A stretch of DNA of 28,484 bases from a virus, in IMG/VR virus record IMGVR_UViG_3300006927_000053, positions 1-28,484 of that record; one strand, given 5' to 3'. The translations under genes and the position numbers were made by a program. The notes under the pieces were generated by a model. It was not told the origin of the DNA, searched no databases, and saw nothing but the letters and a program-made list of their open reading frames with translations. Numbering within the stretch: position 1 is the stretch's first letter; each line of letters opens with the position of its first letter. Shown piece after piece: positions 1-7,789 of the stretch.

Positions 1-525
1 AAGCAAGGTCGGCCAATTGTAAAGAATATAGATGGTACTAGCTCTACGGAGCTTAGAGTTATTGTGGAGATAGATGGAGAGCATATGGTTATCCCTACGA
101 TGTTTGGCGGGAAGCAGGTTTCTATTGATGAGGCTATTGACAGGATCGTGGAAGCGGGGATGAAGGACCCTGAGACAGGGAGAGAGATTAGGGGCTTTGA
201 TACGGTTGATGAGGCTCGTGCGGAGGAGTTGAGGATTAAGGCGAAGTTGGATGTCCCGGAGAATTACGACGGGGATGACGATGAGCCTTCTGGGCCTACT
301 CGACAGAATCTGCGCCGTATCTTTGAGACACAGGGTATGGGTGCTTTCATCAAGGCACTGTTGAATGTCCCGGAGGATGACGACGGGGATGACGACGGGG
401 ATGACGACGGGGATGACGACGGGGATGACGATGAGCCTTCTGGGCCTACTCGACAGCAGCTGCGCAGTACCTTTGAGAAGCAGGGTATGGGTGCTTTCAT
501 CAAGGCACTCGGCAAGAGCAAGTAA
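1..525 (+). CDS. Phage protein of unknown function, 5'-truncated, tandem paralogue of the next gene
   Basis: The frame is open from base 1, so the gene starts outside the window; the first visible GTG at base 64 is internal, because codons 1-63 match the middle of the next gene (KQGRPIV, STELRVIV). The body has the pattern VIPTMFGGKQVSIDEAIDRIVEAGMKDPETGR, split here into recognisable blocks (IPT.FGGKQVS, DEAI, DPETGR), seen in small phage proteins of unknown role. The C-terminal part holds two copies of a module, EPSGPTRQ followed by FE.QGMGAFIKAL, separated by an Asp-Gly spacer made of 12-bp repeats. The last codons overlap the ATG of the next gene by one base. I do not recognise a function. 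The position just upstream of the large terminase suggests a packaging or virion accessory protein, but that is inference only. Confidence 0.75.
   Translation, partial: KQGRPIVKNIDGTSSTELRVIVEIDGEHMVIPTMFGGKQVSIDEAIDRIVEAGMKDPETGREIRGFDTVDEARAEELRIKAKLDVPENYDGDDDEPSGPTRQNLRRIFETQGMGAFIKALLNVPEDDDGDDDGDDDGDDDGDDDEPSGPTRQQLRSTFEKQGMGAFIKALGKSK
376..423 (+). repeat. 12-bp tandem repeat encoding Asp-Asp-Asp-Gly
   Basis: Four head-to-tail copies of GATGACGACGGG, followed by a partial degenerate unit. They sit in the spacer before the second C-terminal module of the first gene; the spacer before the first module (from about 268) has only one unit. The length is a multiple of three, so unit number can change without breaking the frame. 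Confidence 0.9.
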
Positions 526-878
526 TGGCCGTTTCCTCAGTCCTCAACGCCTTTGGCGGTGGCGAGCTTTTTCTTACTGATGAGGTGATTGGTAAGACGA
601 AGCAAGGTCGGCCAATTATCAGGAACCGGGATGGTGGTAGTTCTACGGAGTTGAGAGTTATCGTTGAAGTAGATGGGAAGCAGATTGTTATTCCTACGAT
701 ATTCGGCGGGAAGCAGGTTTCTATTGATGAGGCTATCAGTAGGGTAGTTGAGGCGGGGATGATCGATCCTGAGACGGGGAGGAAGATCAACAGCTTTGAT
801 ACGGTTGATGAGGCTCGTGCGGAGGAAGCGAGGATCAAGGCAGAGTTGGATGTCCCGGAGAATAGGGAGGGGAACTAA
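525..878 (+). CDS. Phage protein of unknown function, tandem paralogue of the previous gene
   Basis: 117 residues. The ATG overlaps the previous stop (TAATG), consistent with translational coupling. From residue 26 on it aligns with the previous gene, sharing KQGRPI, STELRVIVE, IPT.FGGKQVSIDEAI, DPETGR, FDTVDEARAEE and LDVPEN; it then stops after REGN and lacks the QGMGAFIKAL modules. At DNA level bases 600-874 correspond to 1-275, so the pair arose by tandem duplication. The N-terminus (MAVSSVLNAFGGGELFLTD) is the part missing from the truncated first copy. Function is not known; the gene lies two bases upstream of the large terminase and is probably co-transcribed with it. Confidence 0.8.
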   Translation: MAVSSVLNAFGGGELFLTDEVIGKTKQGRPIIRNRDGGSSTELRVIVEVDGKQIVIPTIFGGKQVSIDEAISRVVEAGMIDPETGRKINSFDTVDEARAEEARIKAELDVPENREGN

Positions 879-880
879 AA

Positions 881-2542
881 ATGGGATCACGTAATCCCAA
901 AAAGGATGTCAGGACGCCGGATGAGATGCTGGCGGATATGATGATTGAGTTCATTGGTGATCCGCTTGGTTATGTGATGTTTAACTTCCCTTGGGATACG
1001 GAGCCATCGATCCAGGTAGTTCCCCTGGCGGAGGGGGTTGAAGATTTCATGACCACGGAAGATGTAGTTCGCCGCGATCTCTACAGAGCCAGGTTTCCCG
1101 ACTGTACCTATGGCCCTGATTTATGGGCTTGTGATTTCCTGGATGAAGTGGGCCGTGGAGTGCGTGAGAATGCTTTCGATGGCTCTGTCCCGGTATCGCC
1201 ACTTCGGTATGCTACAGTATCCGGTCATGAGATTGGGAAGTCTACCTTGGTGGCTTGGATCATCAAATGGATTGTGGACACTCGCCCAATGTCGAAGGGT
1301 ACTGTTACGGCTGTTACGGATGAGCAGCTTAGAACGAAGACCTGGGCAGAATTGGGTAAGTGGCATCATCTCTCGATGACGGCTCATTGGTTTAAGCATA
1401 GCTCCTCCAGGGGATCGATGTCTCTGGTACACCAGGACCTTCGCTATGCTGGTACGTGGCGTTGTGATGCTAGAACTTGCCGCGAGGAGAAGTCGGAAGC
1501 GTTCGCTGGGCAACATGCGCCGACCTCGACATCGTTCTATATCTTTGATGAGGCTTCTGGTGTCCCTGATAAGGTATTTGAGGTTAGAGAGGGTGGATTG
1601 TCCTCTGGGGAGCCGATGGTGTTTGATTTCGGTAACGGGACACGTAATAGCGGTGAATTTTTCGAGAATTGCTGGGGCAAATATGCTGAGCGTTATGTGA
1701 CTAGGCAGATTGATAGTCGCACTGTGGCGATCACCAACAAAGAGAAGATTGAAGAGGATCGTGTAGCCTGGGGTGAAGATAGTGATCGCTTCAAAGTTCG
1801 TTGGATGGGGTTGTTCCCAGATAAGGGTAGCGTTCAGCTTATCTCTGAGGAGGTGGTTGATGGCGCGATGACGCGAGAGATGGATGGTGAGGAAAAGCAT
1901 CATCGTATGGTTCTAGGCGTCGATTGCGCTCGTTTCGGAGATGACGACAGCGTGATCTTTCCCCGAAGGGGGAGAGATGCGCGTTCGTTCAAGCCTCGTA
2001 TCTTTAATAACCTCTCGACGGATCAATTAGTCGATAAGATCACCCAATGTTTCGATGAATTCGATATGCTAGGGATGAGGCCAGTTTCGATCCTGGTGGA
2101 CGCTGGGTATGTGGGTGGTGCTGTTGTGGACTTCCTTCAGCGGAGAGGGTATCCGGCCATAGCTGTGGACTTCGGTGGGAGAGTTTCTGAGCCTCGAAAA
2201 TATCGCTATAAAGTCGATGAGATGTGGGGTAGGATGGCTGAAGCGTTGCCTACGTTGTTTTTGCCAGCGAGGACTGGGCTTGAGGATGATGTAGGGCATC
2301 GACTGAAGCAAGAGTTGACCCAAAGAGAGTATGGGCTAACGACGAAGGAGCAAATCAGCTTGGAGAGTAAGAAGGAGCTTAAGAAGCGTGGGTTGGCTTC
2401 TCCTGATATCGCTGATGCCCTTGCCCTCACCTGGGCTATTGATGTTGCTACTCTTATTGATAGTTCGGCTGTTGATGGAATGTTTCAGGTAGCGCAAGAA
2501 ACGAATCACGATTACGATCCTTTTGCTGAGATGAGGGGATAA
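881..2542 (+). CDS. terL: Terminase large subunit (ATPase/nuclease of DNA packaging)
   Basis: 553 residues, usual length for a large terminase. The N-terminal ATPase carries a Walker A-like loop SGHEIGKST at residues 114-122 and a Walker B FYIFDEAS with D223-E224. The C-terminal RNase H-like nuclease has the expected acidic residues: D348 in GVDCARFGDDDS, D407 in ILVDAGYVGG, and D509/D512 in DIADALAL. The protein drives DNA into the prohead through the portal and cuts concatemers. The start is set by an AGGGAGGGG ribosome-binding site eight bases upstream. The first codons lie inside a near-perfect copy of the 16-bp palindrome (residues GSRNP at 2-6), so the initiation region can fold into a hairpin. 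No small terminase subunit is recognisable nearby. Confidence 0.95.
   Translation: MGSRNPKKDVRTPDEMLADMMIEFIGDPLGYVMFNFPWDTEPSIQVVPLAEGVEDFMTTEDVVRRDLYRARFPDCTYGPDLWACDFLDEVGRGVRENAFDGSVPVSPLRYATVSGHEIGKSTLVAWIIKWIVDTRPMSKGTVTAVTDEQLRTKTWAELGKWHHLSMTAHWFKHSSSRGSMSLVHQDLRYAGTWRCDARTCREEKSEAFAGQHAPTSTSFYIFDEASGVPDKVFEVREGGLSSGEPMVFDFGNGTRNSGEFFENCWGKYAERYVTRQIDSRTVAITNKEKIEEDRVAWGEDSDRFKVRWMGLFPDKGSVQLISEEVVDGAMTREMDGEEKHHRMVLGVDCARFGDDDSVIFPRRGRDARSFKPRIFNNLSTDQLVDKITQCFDEFDMLGMRPVSILVDAGYVGGAVVDFLQRRGYPAIAVDFGGRVSEPRKYRYKVDEMWGRMAEALPTLFLPARTGLEDDVGHRLKQELTQREYGLTTKEQISLESKKELKKRGLASPDIADALALTWAIDVATLIDSSAVDGMFQVAQETNHDYDPFAEMRG
883..898. repeat. Dispersed palindrome, copy 1 (one mismatch)
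   Basis: GGGATCACGTAATCCC, one base from the consensus GGGATCACGTGATCCC. It begins at the G of the large-terminase ATG and encodes Gly-Ser-Arg-Asn-Pro. The mismatch changes Asp to Asn. Confidence 0.85.
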
Positions 2543-2546
2543 GACC

Positions 2547-3374
2547 ATGTGTGTAGGTGAAGCAGACTTTGGCGGCGCTGGAGGGAATTCTGGAGTGAGC
2601 TTTGATTTCGGCCCTGCGCCTGATATAGGTTTTGATTTCAGCGCTCCTAGTGGTATGTTTGACCAACCTGGGCAGGGACCAGGTGGTATGTTTGACCAAC
2701 CTGGGCAGGGACCAGGGCAAGCTCCTTCGGCTCCCTCTGCGCCTTCGGCTCCTGCTGGTGGGGGACCTATAGGAGTAGATTTCGATAACCCTTCTATTCC
2801 TTCTGATCTATCGTCGCTAGATGACATAGAACGTGACCCCCAACCCCCTGCAAACCCTGTTACCTCTTTCATCAACAATGCTATTAACAACGCTATTAAC
2901 AGTGTAGATACGCCCACAGCAGCGATCAATACTGCTGCTAGTATTATTTCTGGTGCCGCTACTGCTGCGGTCAACCCACTGTCTATACCTGTTTCTATAG
3001 CTAGTTTAGCAGGGGTGGACCTTAATCAGCCTGAGCCTACTAATCCTTTTGAGGCTGCGATAACTGGTTTAACCTCTCCTATGACTGGGGCGATGGGTTT
3101 AATAGGCACCGGCTTGAATACTTTGGGTGAGACTTTTGATGCTGCCGGTGGTGTGCCAGACTTCGATTTCCCTGGAGATGATGAAGGCGGAAAGTCCGTT
3201 AGTAGTAAGGGGAAGAGTAGCCCCCCAGGTACTACTGCTAAATCTGCTACTGATCTGACTACGGGTAGCGCCATTATCGGTAGAAAATCGAAGGGTAAAA
3301 GATCAACTAGCGTTGGGAGTGATAGTATCCTGTCATCTGATTTCGGTTTGAATACACTTCTTGGCGGTCAATAG
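2547..3374 (+). CDS. Low-complexity Gly/Pro-rich virion-associated protein, unknown function
   Basis: 275 residues, starting 4 bases after the terminase with an AGGGG site upstream. The N-terminal third is rich in Gly, Pro and Phe-Asp-Phe: FDFGPAP, FDFSAP, then a perfect tandem of GMFDQPGQGPG. A small-residue hydrophobic stretch follows (about residues 130-160, Ala/Ile/Val rich), then a Ser/Lys-rich tail ending FGLNTLLGGQ. The following gene also begins Met-Cys and ends FGLKVTLGG, so the two probably share a C-terminal anchor or targeting signal. Position between terminase and portal suggests a minor head or ejected protein. No catalytic motif is visible and I do not recognise a family. Confidence 0.75.
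   Translation: MCVGEADFGGAGGNSGVSFDFGPAPDIGFDFSAPSGMFDQPGQGPGGMFDQPGQGPGQAPSAPSAPSAPAGGGPIGVDFDNPSIPSDLSSLDDIERDPQPPANPVTSFINNAINNAINSVDTPTAAINTAASIISGAATAAVNPLSIPVSIASLAGVDLNQPEPTNPFEAAITGLTSPMTGAMGLIGTGLNTLGETFDAAGGVPDFDFPGDDEGGKSVSSKGKSSPPGTTAKSATDLTTGSAIIGRKSKGKRSTSVGSDSILSSDFGLNTLLGGQ
2652..2717 (+). repeat. 33-bp tandem duplication encoding GMFDQPGQGPG
   Basis: Two adjacent copies, starting at 2652 and 2685, keep the frame and add eleven residues. At least the first 31 bases are identical, so this is a recent in-frame duplication in the flexible N-terminal region. Confidence 0.85.
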
Positions 3375-3386
3375 AGGAGAGACACT

Positions 3387-3848
3387 GTGTGCATCTCGAA
3401 AAAAGCAATCGTTAGCGTTACTCGCAAGATACCTATTGTTGGTAAAGCAATCACGGATAAACCAAATTTCAGTCGTGAGGTACCTTCTCCTTCGCCGCAG
3501 ATACCTACTCCACCTCCGACACAGGCACAGGTTCTCCAGGAGCAGATTGATCAGCTTCAAGAAAGAGTAGAGACTGCGGAAGCTGCACCTCCGCCGCCTC
3601 CACCGCCTCCACCTCCTTCTCCCCCTCCTGGTACTGAGGGTGGGGCTGCTGAGCGGGATATCCCGACTCAAGAAGAGCTTGAGGCAGAACCTAAACCTAC
3701 GGACAGCCAATTGGCGATCATTCGTGCTTCACGGCGAGCGAAGAGAAAAGCATTAGCTGGTGGTAGAAAGAAGACTGTGGCCACTTCAGGGCTAGGTATC
3801 GAAGAACCAGCTTTTGGTTTGAAGGTGACGTTAGGAGGAGTATCTTAG
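3387..3848 (+). CDS. Proline-rich, coiled-coil phage protein preceding the portal
   Basis: 153 residues. The chosen start is a GTG with an AGAGGAGA site 6 bases upstream; it abuts the portal ATG with no gap. After an N-terminal MCISKKAI segment and a Pro-rich linker there is a short coiled coil (about residues 48-66, VLQEQIDQLQERVETAE), then a run of twelve prolines broken by one serine, and a basic segment RASRRAKRKALAGGRKK. The C-terminus TVATSGLGIEEPAFGLKVTLGG resembles the tails of small proteins found beside the portal in many podoviruses. The layout suggests a small virion or portal-associated protein. Function is not established. Confidence 0.75.
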   Translation: MCISKKAIVSVTRKIPIVGKAITDKPNFSREVPSPSPQIPTPPPTQAQVLQEQIDQLQERVETAEAAPPPPPPPPPPSPPPGTEGGAAERDIPTQEELEAEPKPTDSQLAIIRASRRAKRKALAGGRKKTVATSGLGIEEPAFGLKVTLGGVS

Positions 3849-5537
3849 ATGCCTGTTTTCACGCAACGTGAACGGTTCCAACGCCGTCTTGGCGCTCTTA
3901 GGACTGAGCGTTCGTCTTTTATTGACCACTACAAGTTGCTGTCTGAGTTTGTACGTCCTAGGCGTGGTCGTTTCGAGACTACTGACCGCAACAAGGGTGA
4001 GCGTGTTCACCAGAGCATCATCAATGGTCGAGCCGGGAAAGCGCTTAATATTGCGACGGCTGGCATGTTCAATGGTACTATGTCACCTAGCCAACCTTGG
4101 ATAGTGTTGGAGACGAATGACAAGGACCTGAATAATTTCAAGCCTGTGCGCGAGTGGTTTTTCGATCTTCAGCAGCGTATGCTGGCTATTTTTAATGCCA
4201 CTAATCTCTACAATATGGCTCCGATCATGATTGCTGAAGAAATCCTCTTCGGCACTGGTTGTATGTCACATGATGACGATCCATTTGATCTCGCCCGTTT
4301 CTATACTCATACGGTAGGCAGCTATCTGATCGCGCAGGATGAGCGTGGGGTGGTAAACACTGTAGTTCGTGAATATGAGGCCACGACTGAGCAGATCATC
4401 AGAAAGTTTTCGAGTAGTCCTAAGCAAGTCAGTAAAAAAATTAGTCAGGCAGTGCGTGACCAATGGGATCGCGGTGATCGTGATAACTGGCATAAGTTGG
4501 TTCACTTTGTTGAACCTAACCCGAACTTCGTGTCAGGAAGCTTGAAGCCCACTCAGAAGCGCTTTCGCTCTGTTCACTACGAGCCTGGGAACAATGATAG
4601 GAATACTCTTCTACAGACTAAAGGTTTCGATGAGTTTCCGTTCTATTGCCCACGGTGGGAATTGACGGGTGAAGATGTCTATGCGACTAGTAGCCCTGGT
4701 ATGGTTGCTCTTGGTGACGTTCGCCAACTTCAGTTGATGGAGAAGCGGAAGGCGCAAGCTGTTGAGAAGATGGTGTCGCCTCCCCTCCACGGTCCCGCAG
4801 CCTTGAGGAATATTCCTATCGGTAATCTCCCTGGTCAGGCTACTCTGTATGATCCCGGTGGGGATATGAAGGGACTTCGTCCCGTGTATGAGGTGAGGCT
4901 TCCTGTTGGTGAGGTGACGCAGGATATCATAAATACTGAAAACAGGATTAGTGAAGCTTTCTTTACTGATTTATTTAAGGCGATAACAGAGATGCAAGGT
5001 GTTCAGCCTCGTAATCGCTTAGAGCTTATTCAACGCAATCAAGAGAGGCTTCTGGAACTTGGTCCTATCTTGGAACGGCAGTATGGTGATTTTCTCGATC
5101 CTTTGGTTAGCCGTACCTTTAACCAAATGGTACGTGCTGATCTGGTTCCACCCCCACCTCAAGAGCTTGAGAATAGAGAACTGAAACCTCGTTATGTCTC
5201 GACGCTCGCTCTGGCTCAACAAGCTGCTACTATCGGCAGTATTGATCGTTTGCTTGGGTCAATTAGTGGATTGGCCCAGGTTAAGCCTGAAGTTTTGGAT
5301 AAACTTAATGGTGATGCTGCTGTTGATGAATATGCTCAATTGCTGGGTTCGCCGCCTTCGTTGATCAATGACGACGATCAAGTAATAGCGACACGTGAGC
5401 AAAGAGCGCAGCAGCAGCAAATGCAACAAGCCTTGGCTTCATCTCAGAGTGTCGCCAGTACAGCTAAGATGGCGACGGATGCAAAGCTTGATGACGATAG
5501 TGTAGGCTCTCGTTTGGTAGAGCGGATTTCTCAGTAG
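3849..5537 (+). CDS. Portal protein (head-tail connector, podovirus type)
   Basis: 562 residues, normal for the T7 gp8-like head-to-tail connector family. Typical elements are the N-terminal helical region with the conserved YKLLSEFVRPRRGRF block (residues 28-42), the block AGMFNGTMSPSQPWI about 70-85, and the basic stem and crown region ending in a Gln-rich tail (EQRAQQQQMQQALA). Twelve copies would form the ring at the capsid vertex through which the terminase packs DNA and to which the tail tubular proteins attach. An AGGAGG site (3835-3840) lies inside the end of the previous gene. The next gene follows nine bases later, so this is one head operon. No anomaly is seen. Confidence 0.93.
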   Translation: MPVFTQRERFQRRLGALRTERSSFIDHYKLLSEFVRPRRGRFETTDRNKGERVHQSIINGRAGKALNIATAGMFNGTMSPSQPWIVLETNDKDLNNFKPVREWFFDLQQRMLAIFNATNLYNMAPIMIAEEILFGTGCMSHDDDPFDLARFYTHTVGSYLIAQDERGVVNTVVREYEATTEQIIRKFSSSPKQVSKKISQAVRDQWDRGDRDNWHKLVHFVEPNPNFVSGSLKPTQKRFRSVHYEPGNNDRNTLLQTKGFDEFPFYCPRWELTGEDVYATSSPGMVALGDVRQLQLMEKRKAQAVEKMVSPPLHGPAALRNIPIGNLPGQATLYDPGGDMKGLRPVYEVRLPVGEVTQDIINTENRISEAFFTDLFKAITEMQGVQPRNRLELIQRNQERLLELGPILERQYGDFLDPLVSRTFNQMVRADLVPPPPQELENRELKPRYVSTLALAQQAATIGSIDRLLGSISGLAQVKPEVLDKLNGDAAVDEYAQLLGSPPSLINDDDQVIATREQRAQQQQMQQALASSQSVASTAKMATDAKLDDDSVGSRLVERISQ

Positions 5538-5546
5538 GAGGGAAAG

Positions 5547-5924
5547 ATGAGTGATAGGACGGAGGGGCTTTATCCTCAAGGTGAGGAAGAGACTGAAGCG
5601 TTACTGAAACATACGGCAGAGATCAAGAATGCGTATTTGTTGGAGATGTTGCGTCGCACTGTCGGGAACGAACATGGAAGGGTTGTTATCTGGGCCATCT
5701 TGGAGGAAGCTGGTATCTACTCACTCAGCTTTGATCCAGAAAGAGACAGCAATACTAACTTCAGAGAAGGAAGGCGAAGTGTTGGTCTAGCTCTCTTGAG
5801 CCAGTTGATGACCACTAATCCTGTTGCATATCATGACATGCAAGAGGAAGCTAGAGCGCGAGATGATTATTTCAAAAGTCAGGCTGAGGGCCGTGTAAAA
5901 GATCTTGTTTACAGCGTGACATGA
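5547..5924 (+). CDS. Bbp19-like phage protein
   Basis: 125 residues. The central block matches the Bbp19 family first named in Bordetella phage BPP-1: LLEMLRRTVGNEHGRVVIWAILEEAGIYS in part, then TNFREGRRSVGLALL and DPV-like NPVAYHDM. Members lie between portal and scaffold/capsid genes and are thought to be small head or packaging proteins; no biochemical role is established to my knowledge. The start ATG has a GGAGGGAAAG site upstream. The end of the gene overlaps a candidate promoter for the scaffold and capsid genes. Confidence 0.8.
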   Translation: MSDRTEGLYPQGEEETEALLKHTAEIKNAYLLEMLRRTVGNEHGRVVIWAILEEAGIYSLSFDPERDSNTNFREGRRSVGLALLSQLMTTNPVAYHDMQEEARARDDYFKSQAEGRVKDLVYSVT

Positions 5925-5937
5925 AATCAGGTACAAT
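5908..5937 (+). promoter_or_regulatory. Candidate sigma70-type promoter for the scaffold and capsid genes
   Basis: TTTACA (5908-5913) and TACAAT (5932-5937) are separated by 18 bases; each hexamer matches five of six consensus positions. The element spans the stop codon of the Bbp19-like gene and lies about 30 bases upstream of the scaffold start, where extra capsid expression would make sense. It is found by eye only, and one such match per few kilobases can occur by chance. Confidence 0.4.
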
Positions 5938-5966
5938 AAGCAGATTTTTAACGAGAGGGAATGGAA

Positions 5967-6710
5967 ATGAGTGATACGAGCGTGACAGAGGCCAACACAG
6001 ATACTACGGATGTCGCTTCCGCTGAGGGAGATGTGGGATCACGTGATCCCGAAACGGATGACATCAATCCGCTGACCAATGAGGCTGCTTCTGAAGAAGA
6101 TAAGCCAATCAAAGATGATGTTAACCCGCTGACTACGGAGAAGGCAGATGAGGGATCGGAGGAAGAGGACAAAGGTGGGAGAGACACCGAAGAAGAGGAT
6201 AAGTCAGGGGACGGCGACGGGGAGCAGAAGGCGGGAGCCCCAGAAGAGTATGCGGAGTTCACGGTCCCTGAAGGGTCGGTCATCGATCCAAAGCAGCTAG
6301 GAGGGTTTCACGGAATCGCCAAGTCGATGAACTTGGATCAAGAGCAAGCTCAAGCTCTCATTAACTATGAGAGTGAGCGCTTGTCGAAGAATGCGGAAGC
6401 ATCAGCCTCAAGCTGGGAGGGGACTATCAACAGTTGGCTTAATGAGGCTAAGGCAGATAAGGATATTGGCGGTGAGAATTACGATACTACCGTCGAAATG
6501 GGCAAGCGAGCCCTAGCACAATTCGGGACACCGGAACTTTCCAGTGCCTTGGATGATCTCGGAATAGGCAACCACCCTGAAATCATTCGCTTCATGGCGC
6601 GTGTGGGTATGGAGCTTTCCGAAGATACGACTGCCGGGAGAGATGGCCCTGGTGGAGAACCAACCCTAGCGCAAAGGCTTTTCCCGTCTCACGCGAGCGC
6701 GGGTAACTAA
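5967..6710 (+). CDS. Scaffolding / capsid assembly protein
   Basis: 247 residues from ATG 5967. An alternative ATG two codons earlier (5961) lies too close to the GAGAGGG site, which is well spaced for 5967. The N-terminal 90 residues are highly acidic and probably disordered, with a repeated D.NPLT motif (DDINPLTNE, DDVNPLTTE). The C-terminal half is helical: FTVPEGSVIDPKQLGGFHGIAK, NLDQEQAQALINYE and a final TLAQRLFPS, a pattern usual for scaffolds of podovirus heads. It would nucleate and size the prohead and then leave. Position just before the major capsid gene supports this. A perfect copy of the 16-bp palindrome lies in the acidic part and gives GSRDP at residues 24-28. Confidence 0.82.
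   Translation: MSDTSVTEANTDTTDVASAEGDVGSRDPETDDINPLTNEAASEEDKPIKDDVNPLTTEKADEGSEEEDKGGRDTEEEDKSGDGDGEQKAGAPEEYAEFTVPEGSVIDPKQLGGFHGIAKSMNLDQEQAQALINYESERLSKNAEASASSWEGTINSWLNEAKADKDIGGENYDTTVEMGKRALAQFGTPELSSALDDLGIGNHPEIIRFMARVGMELSEDTTAGRDGPGGEPTLAQRLFPSHASAGN
6035..6050. repeat. Dispersed palindrome, copy 2 (perfect)
   Basis: GGGATCACGTGATCCC inside the disordered acidic N-terminus of the scaffold gene, read as Gly-Ser-Arg-Asp-Pro. Confidence 0.95.
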
Positions 6711-6734
6711 GCCCAATAGAAGGAGCCAATCGAT

Positions 6735-7757
6735 ATGGCTACGCTTTCCGTCAAAAATCCGACCCTTCTGGACCTTTCTACTCGTACTGATCCAGATGGT
6801 TCAATCGCCGCTGTTGTGGAAGTCCTCAACGAAACCAACGAAATCCTGGATGAGATGACTTGGATCGAGGGCAACCTCGTTACTGGTCATAAGTCTTCGA
6901 TCCGTACCGGCATTCCTACCCCCACGTGGCGCAAGCTGTATGGTGGTGTTCAGCCTACCAAATCCACGACCGTCCAGGTCACGGATAACACTGGTATGCT
7001 GGAAGCCTATTCGGAAGTCGATAAAGCTTTGGCCGACCTCAACAACAATACTGCTGAGTTCCGCCTCTCTGAGGATCGCCCCCACATCGAAGGCATGAAC
7101 CAGGAAATTTCTGATACTCTGTTCTTCGGAAACGAAACAACGGAGCCTGAAGCTTTCACTGGTTTTGGTCCTCGCTTCAACGACAACAGCGGCTCCGCTA
7201 ACGCCGACAACATCATCACTGGTGGTGGCTCTGGATCGGATAATGCTTCGATCTGGCTTATCGGTTGGTCGCCTGAGACTGTTCACGGCATTGTTCCGAA
7301 AGGATCGACTGCTGGTATCCAAGTATCCGATAAGGGTCAAGTGACTATCGAGGATGCAGATGGTTCCAACGGTCGGATGGAAGCGTATCGGACGCACTAT
7401 CGCTGGGATTGCGGCCTTACGGTTCGTGATTGGCGTTATGTCGTTCGGATTTGCAATATCGACAAGTCGGATTTGACACGTGTCTATACGAGTGGCGCGT
7501 TTTCGGCTGGCGCTAATCTTCCTGATCTGATGTTTCAGGCTTTGCGTCTCATTCCCAGTTTGGGTATGGTGCGACCGTGTTTCTATATGTCACGCGATAT
7601 TGCCACCTGGGTTGCCCGTCAGACTTCGGCCATGGGTCAAGGGGGTCTTGTGTCCCTGGATCAGGTTGCTGCTGACAAACGGTTTACCGAACGCTTCCAT
7701 GGCATTCCGATGCGTCGCGTTGACGTTCTGGCTGCTGATGAAGCTACGGTTTCCTAG
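6735..7757 (+). CDS. Major capsid protein (GP7/Bbp17-like)
   Basis: 340 residues. The sequence fits the GP7/Bbp17-type major capsid proteins with an HK97-like fold: N-terminal TLLDLSTRTDPDGSIAAVVEVLNE in part, IEGNLVTGHKSSIRTGIPTPTWRKLYGG (blocks NLVTGHK and PTPTWRKLYGG), then HIEGMNQEISDTLFFG and DCGLTVRDWRYVVRI. Hundreds of copies would build the icosahedral shell around the scaffold encoded just upstream. An AAGGAG site lies eleven bases before the ATG. Codon choice is more C-ending than in the flanking genes, as expected for the most expressed virion protein. There is no slippery sequence at the 3' end, so a T7 gp10-like frameshift product is not supported. Confidence 0.93.
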   Translation: MATLSVKNPTLLDLSTRTDPDGSIAAVVEVLNETNEILDEMTWIEGNLVTGHKSSIRTGIPTPTWRKLYGGVQPTKSTTVQVTDNTGMLEAYSEVDKALADLNNNTAEFRLSEDRPHIEGMNQEISDTLFFGNETTEPEAFTGFGPRFNDNSGSANADNIITGGGSGSDNASIWLIGWSPETVHGIVPKGSTAGIQVSDKGQVTIEDADGSNGRMEAYRTHYRWDCGLTVRDWRYVVRICNIDKSDLTRVYTSGAFSAGANLPDLMFQALRLIPSLGMVRPCFYMSRDIATWVARQTSAMGQGGLVSLDQVAADKRFTERFHGIPMRRVDVLAADEATVS

Positions 7758-7789
7758 TCCTGAACCAGATCAAGAAGGAGTAAGATAAG

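Noticed and set aside
264-521. Ser/Pro-rich reading frame on the - strand
   Set aside because: It is the antisense of the DDDG repeat and QGMGAFIKAL modules of the + strand gene and has no ribosome-binding site.
7477-7486. GACACGTGTC palindrome in the capsid gene
   Set aside because: It shares only the CACGTG core with the dispersed element and its flanks do not match.
7740-7757. Programmed frameshift at the end of the capsid gene, as in T7 gp10
   Set aside because: No slippery heptamer is present and no extended frame continues with capsid-like sequence.
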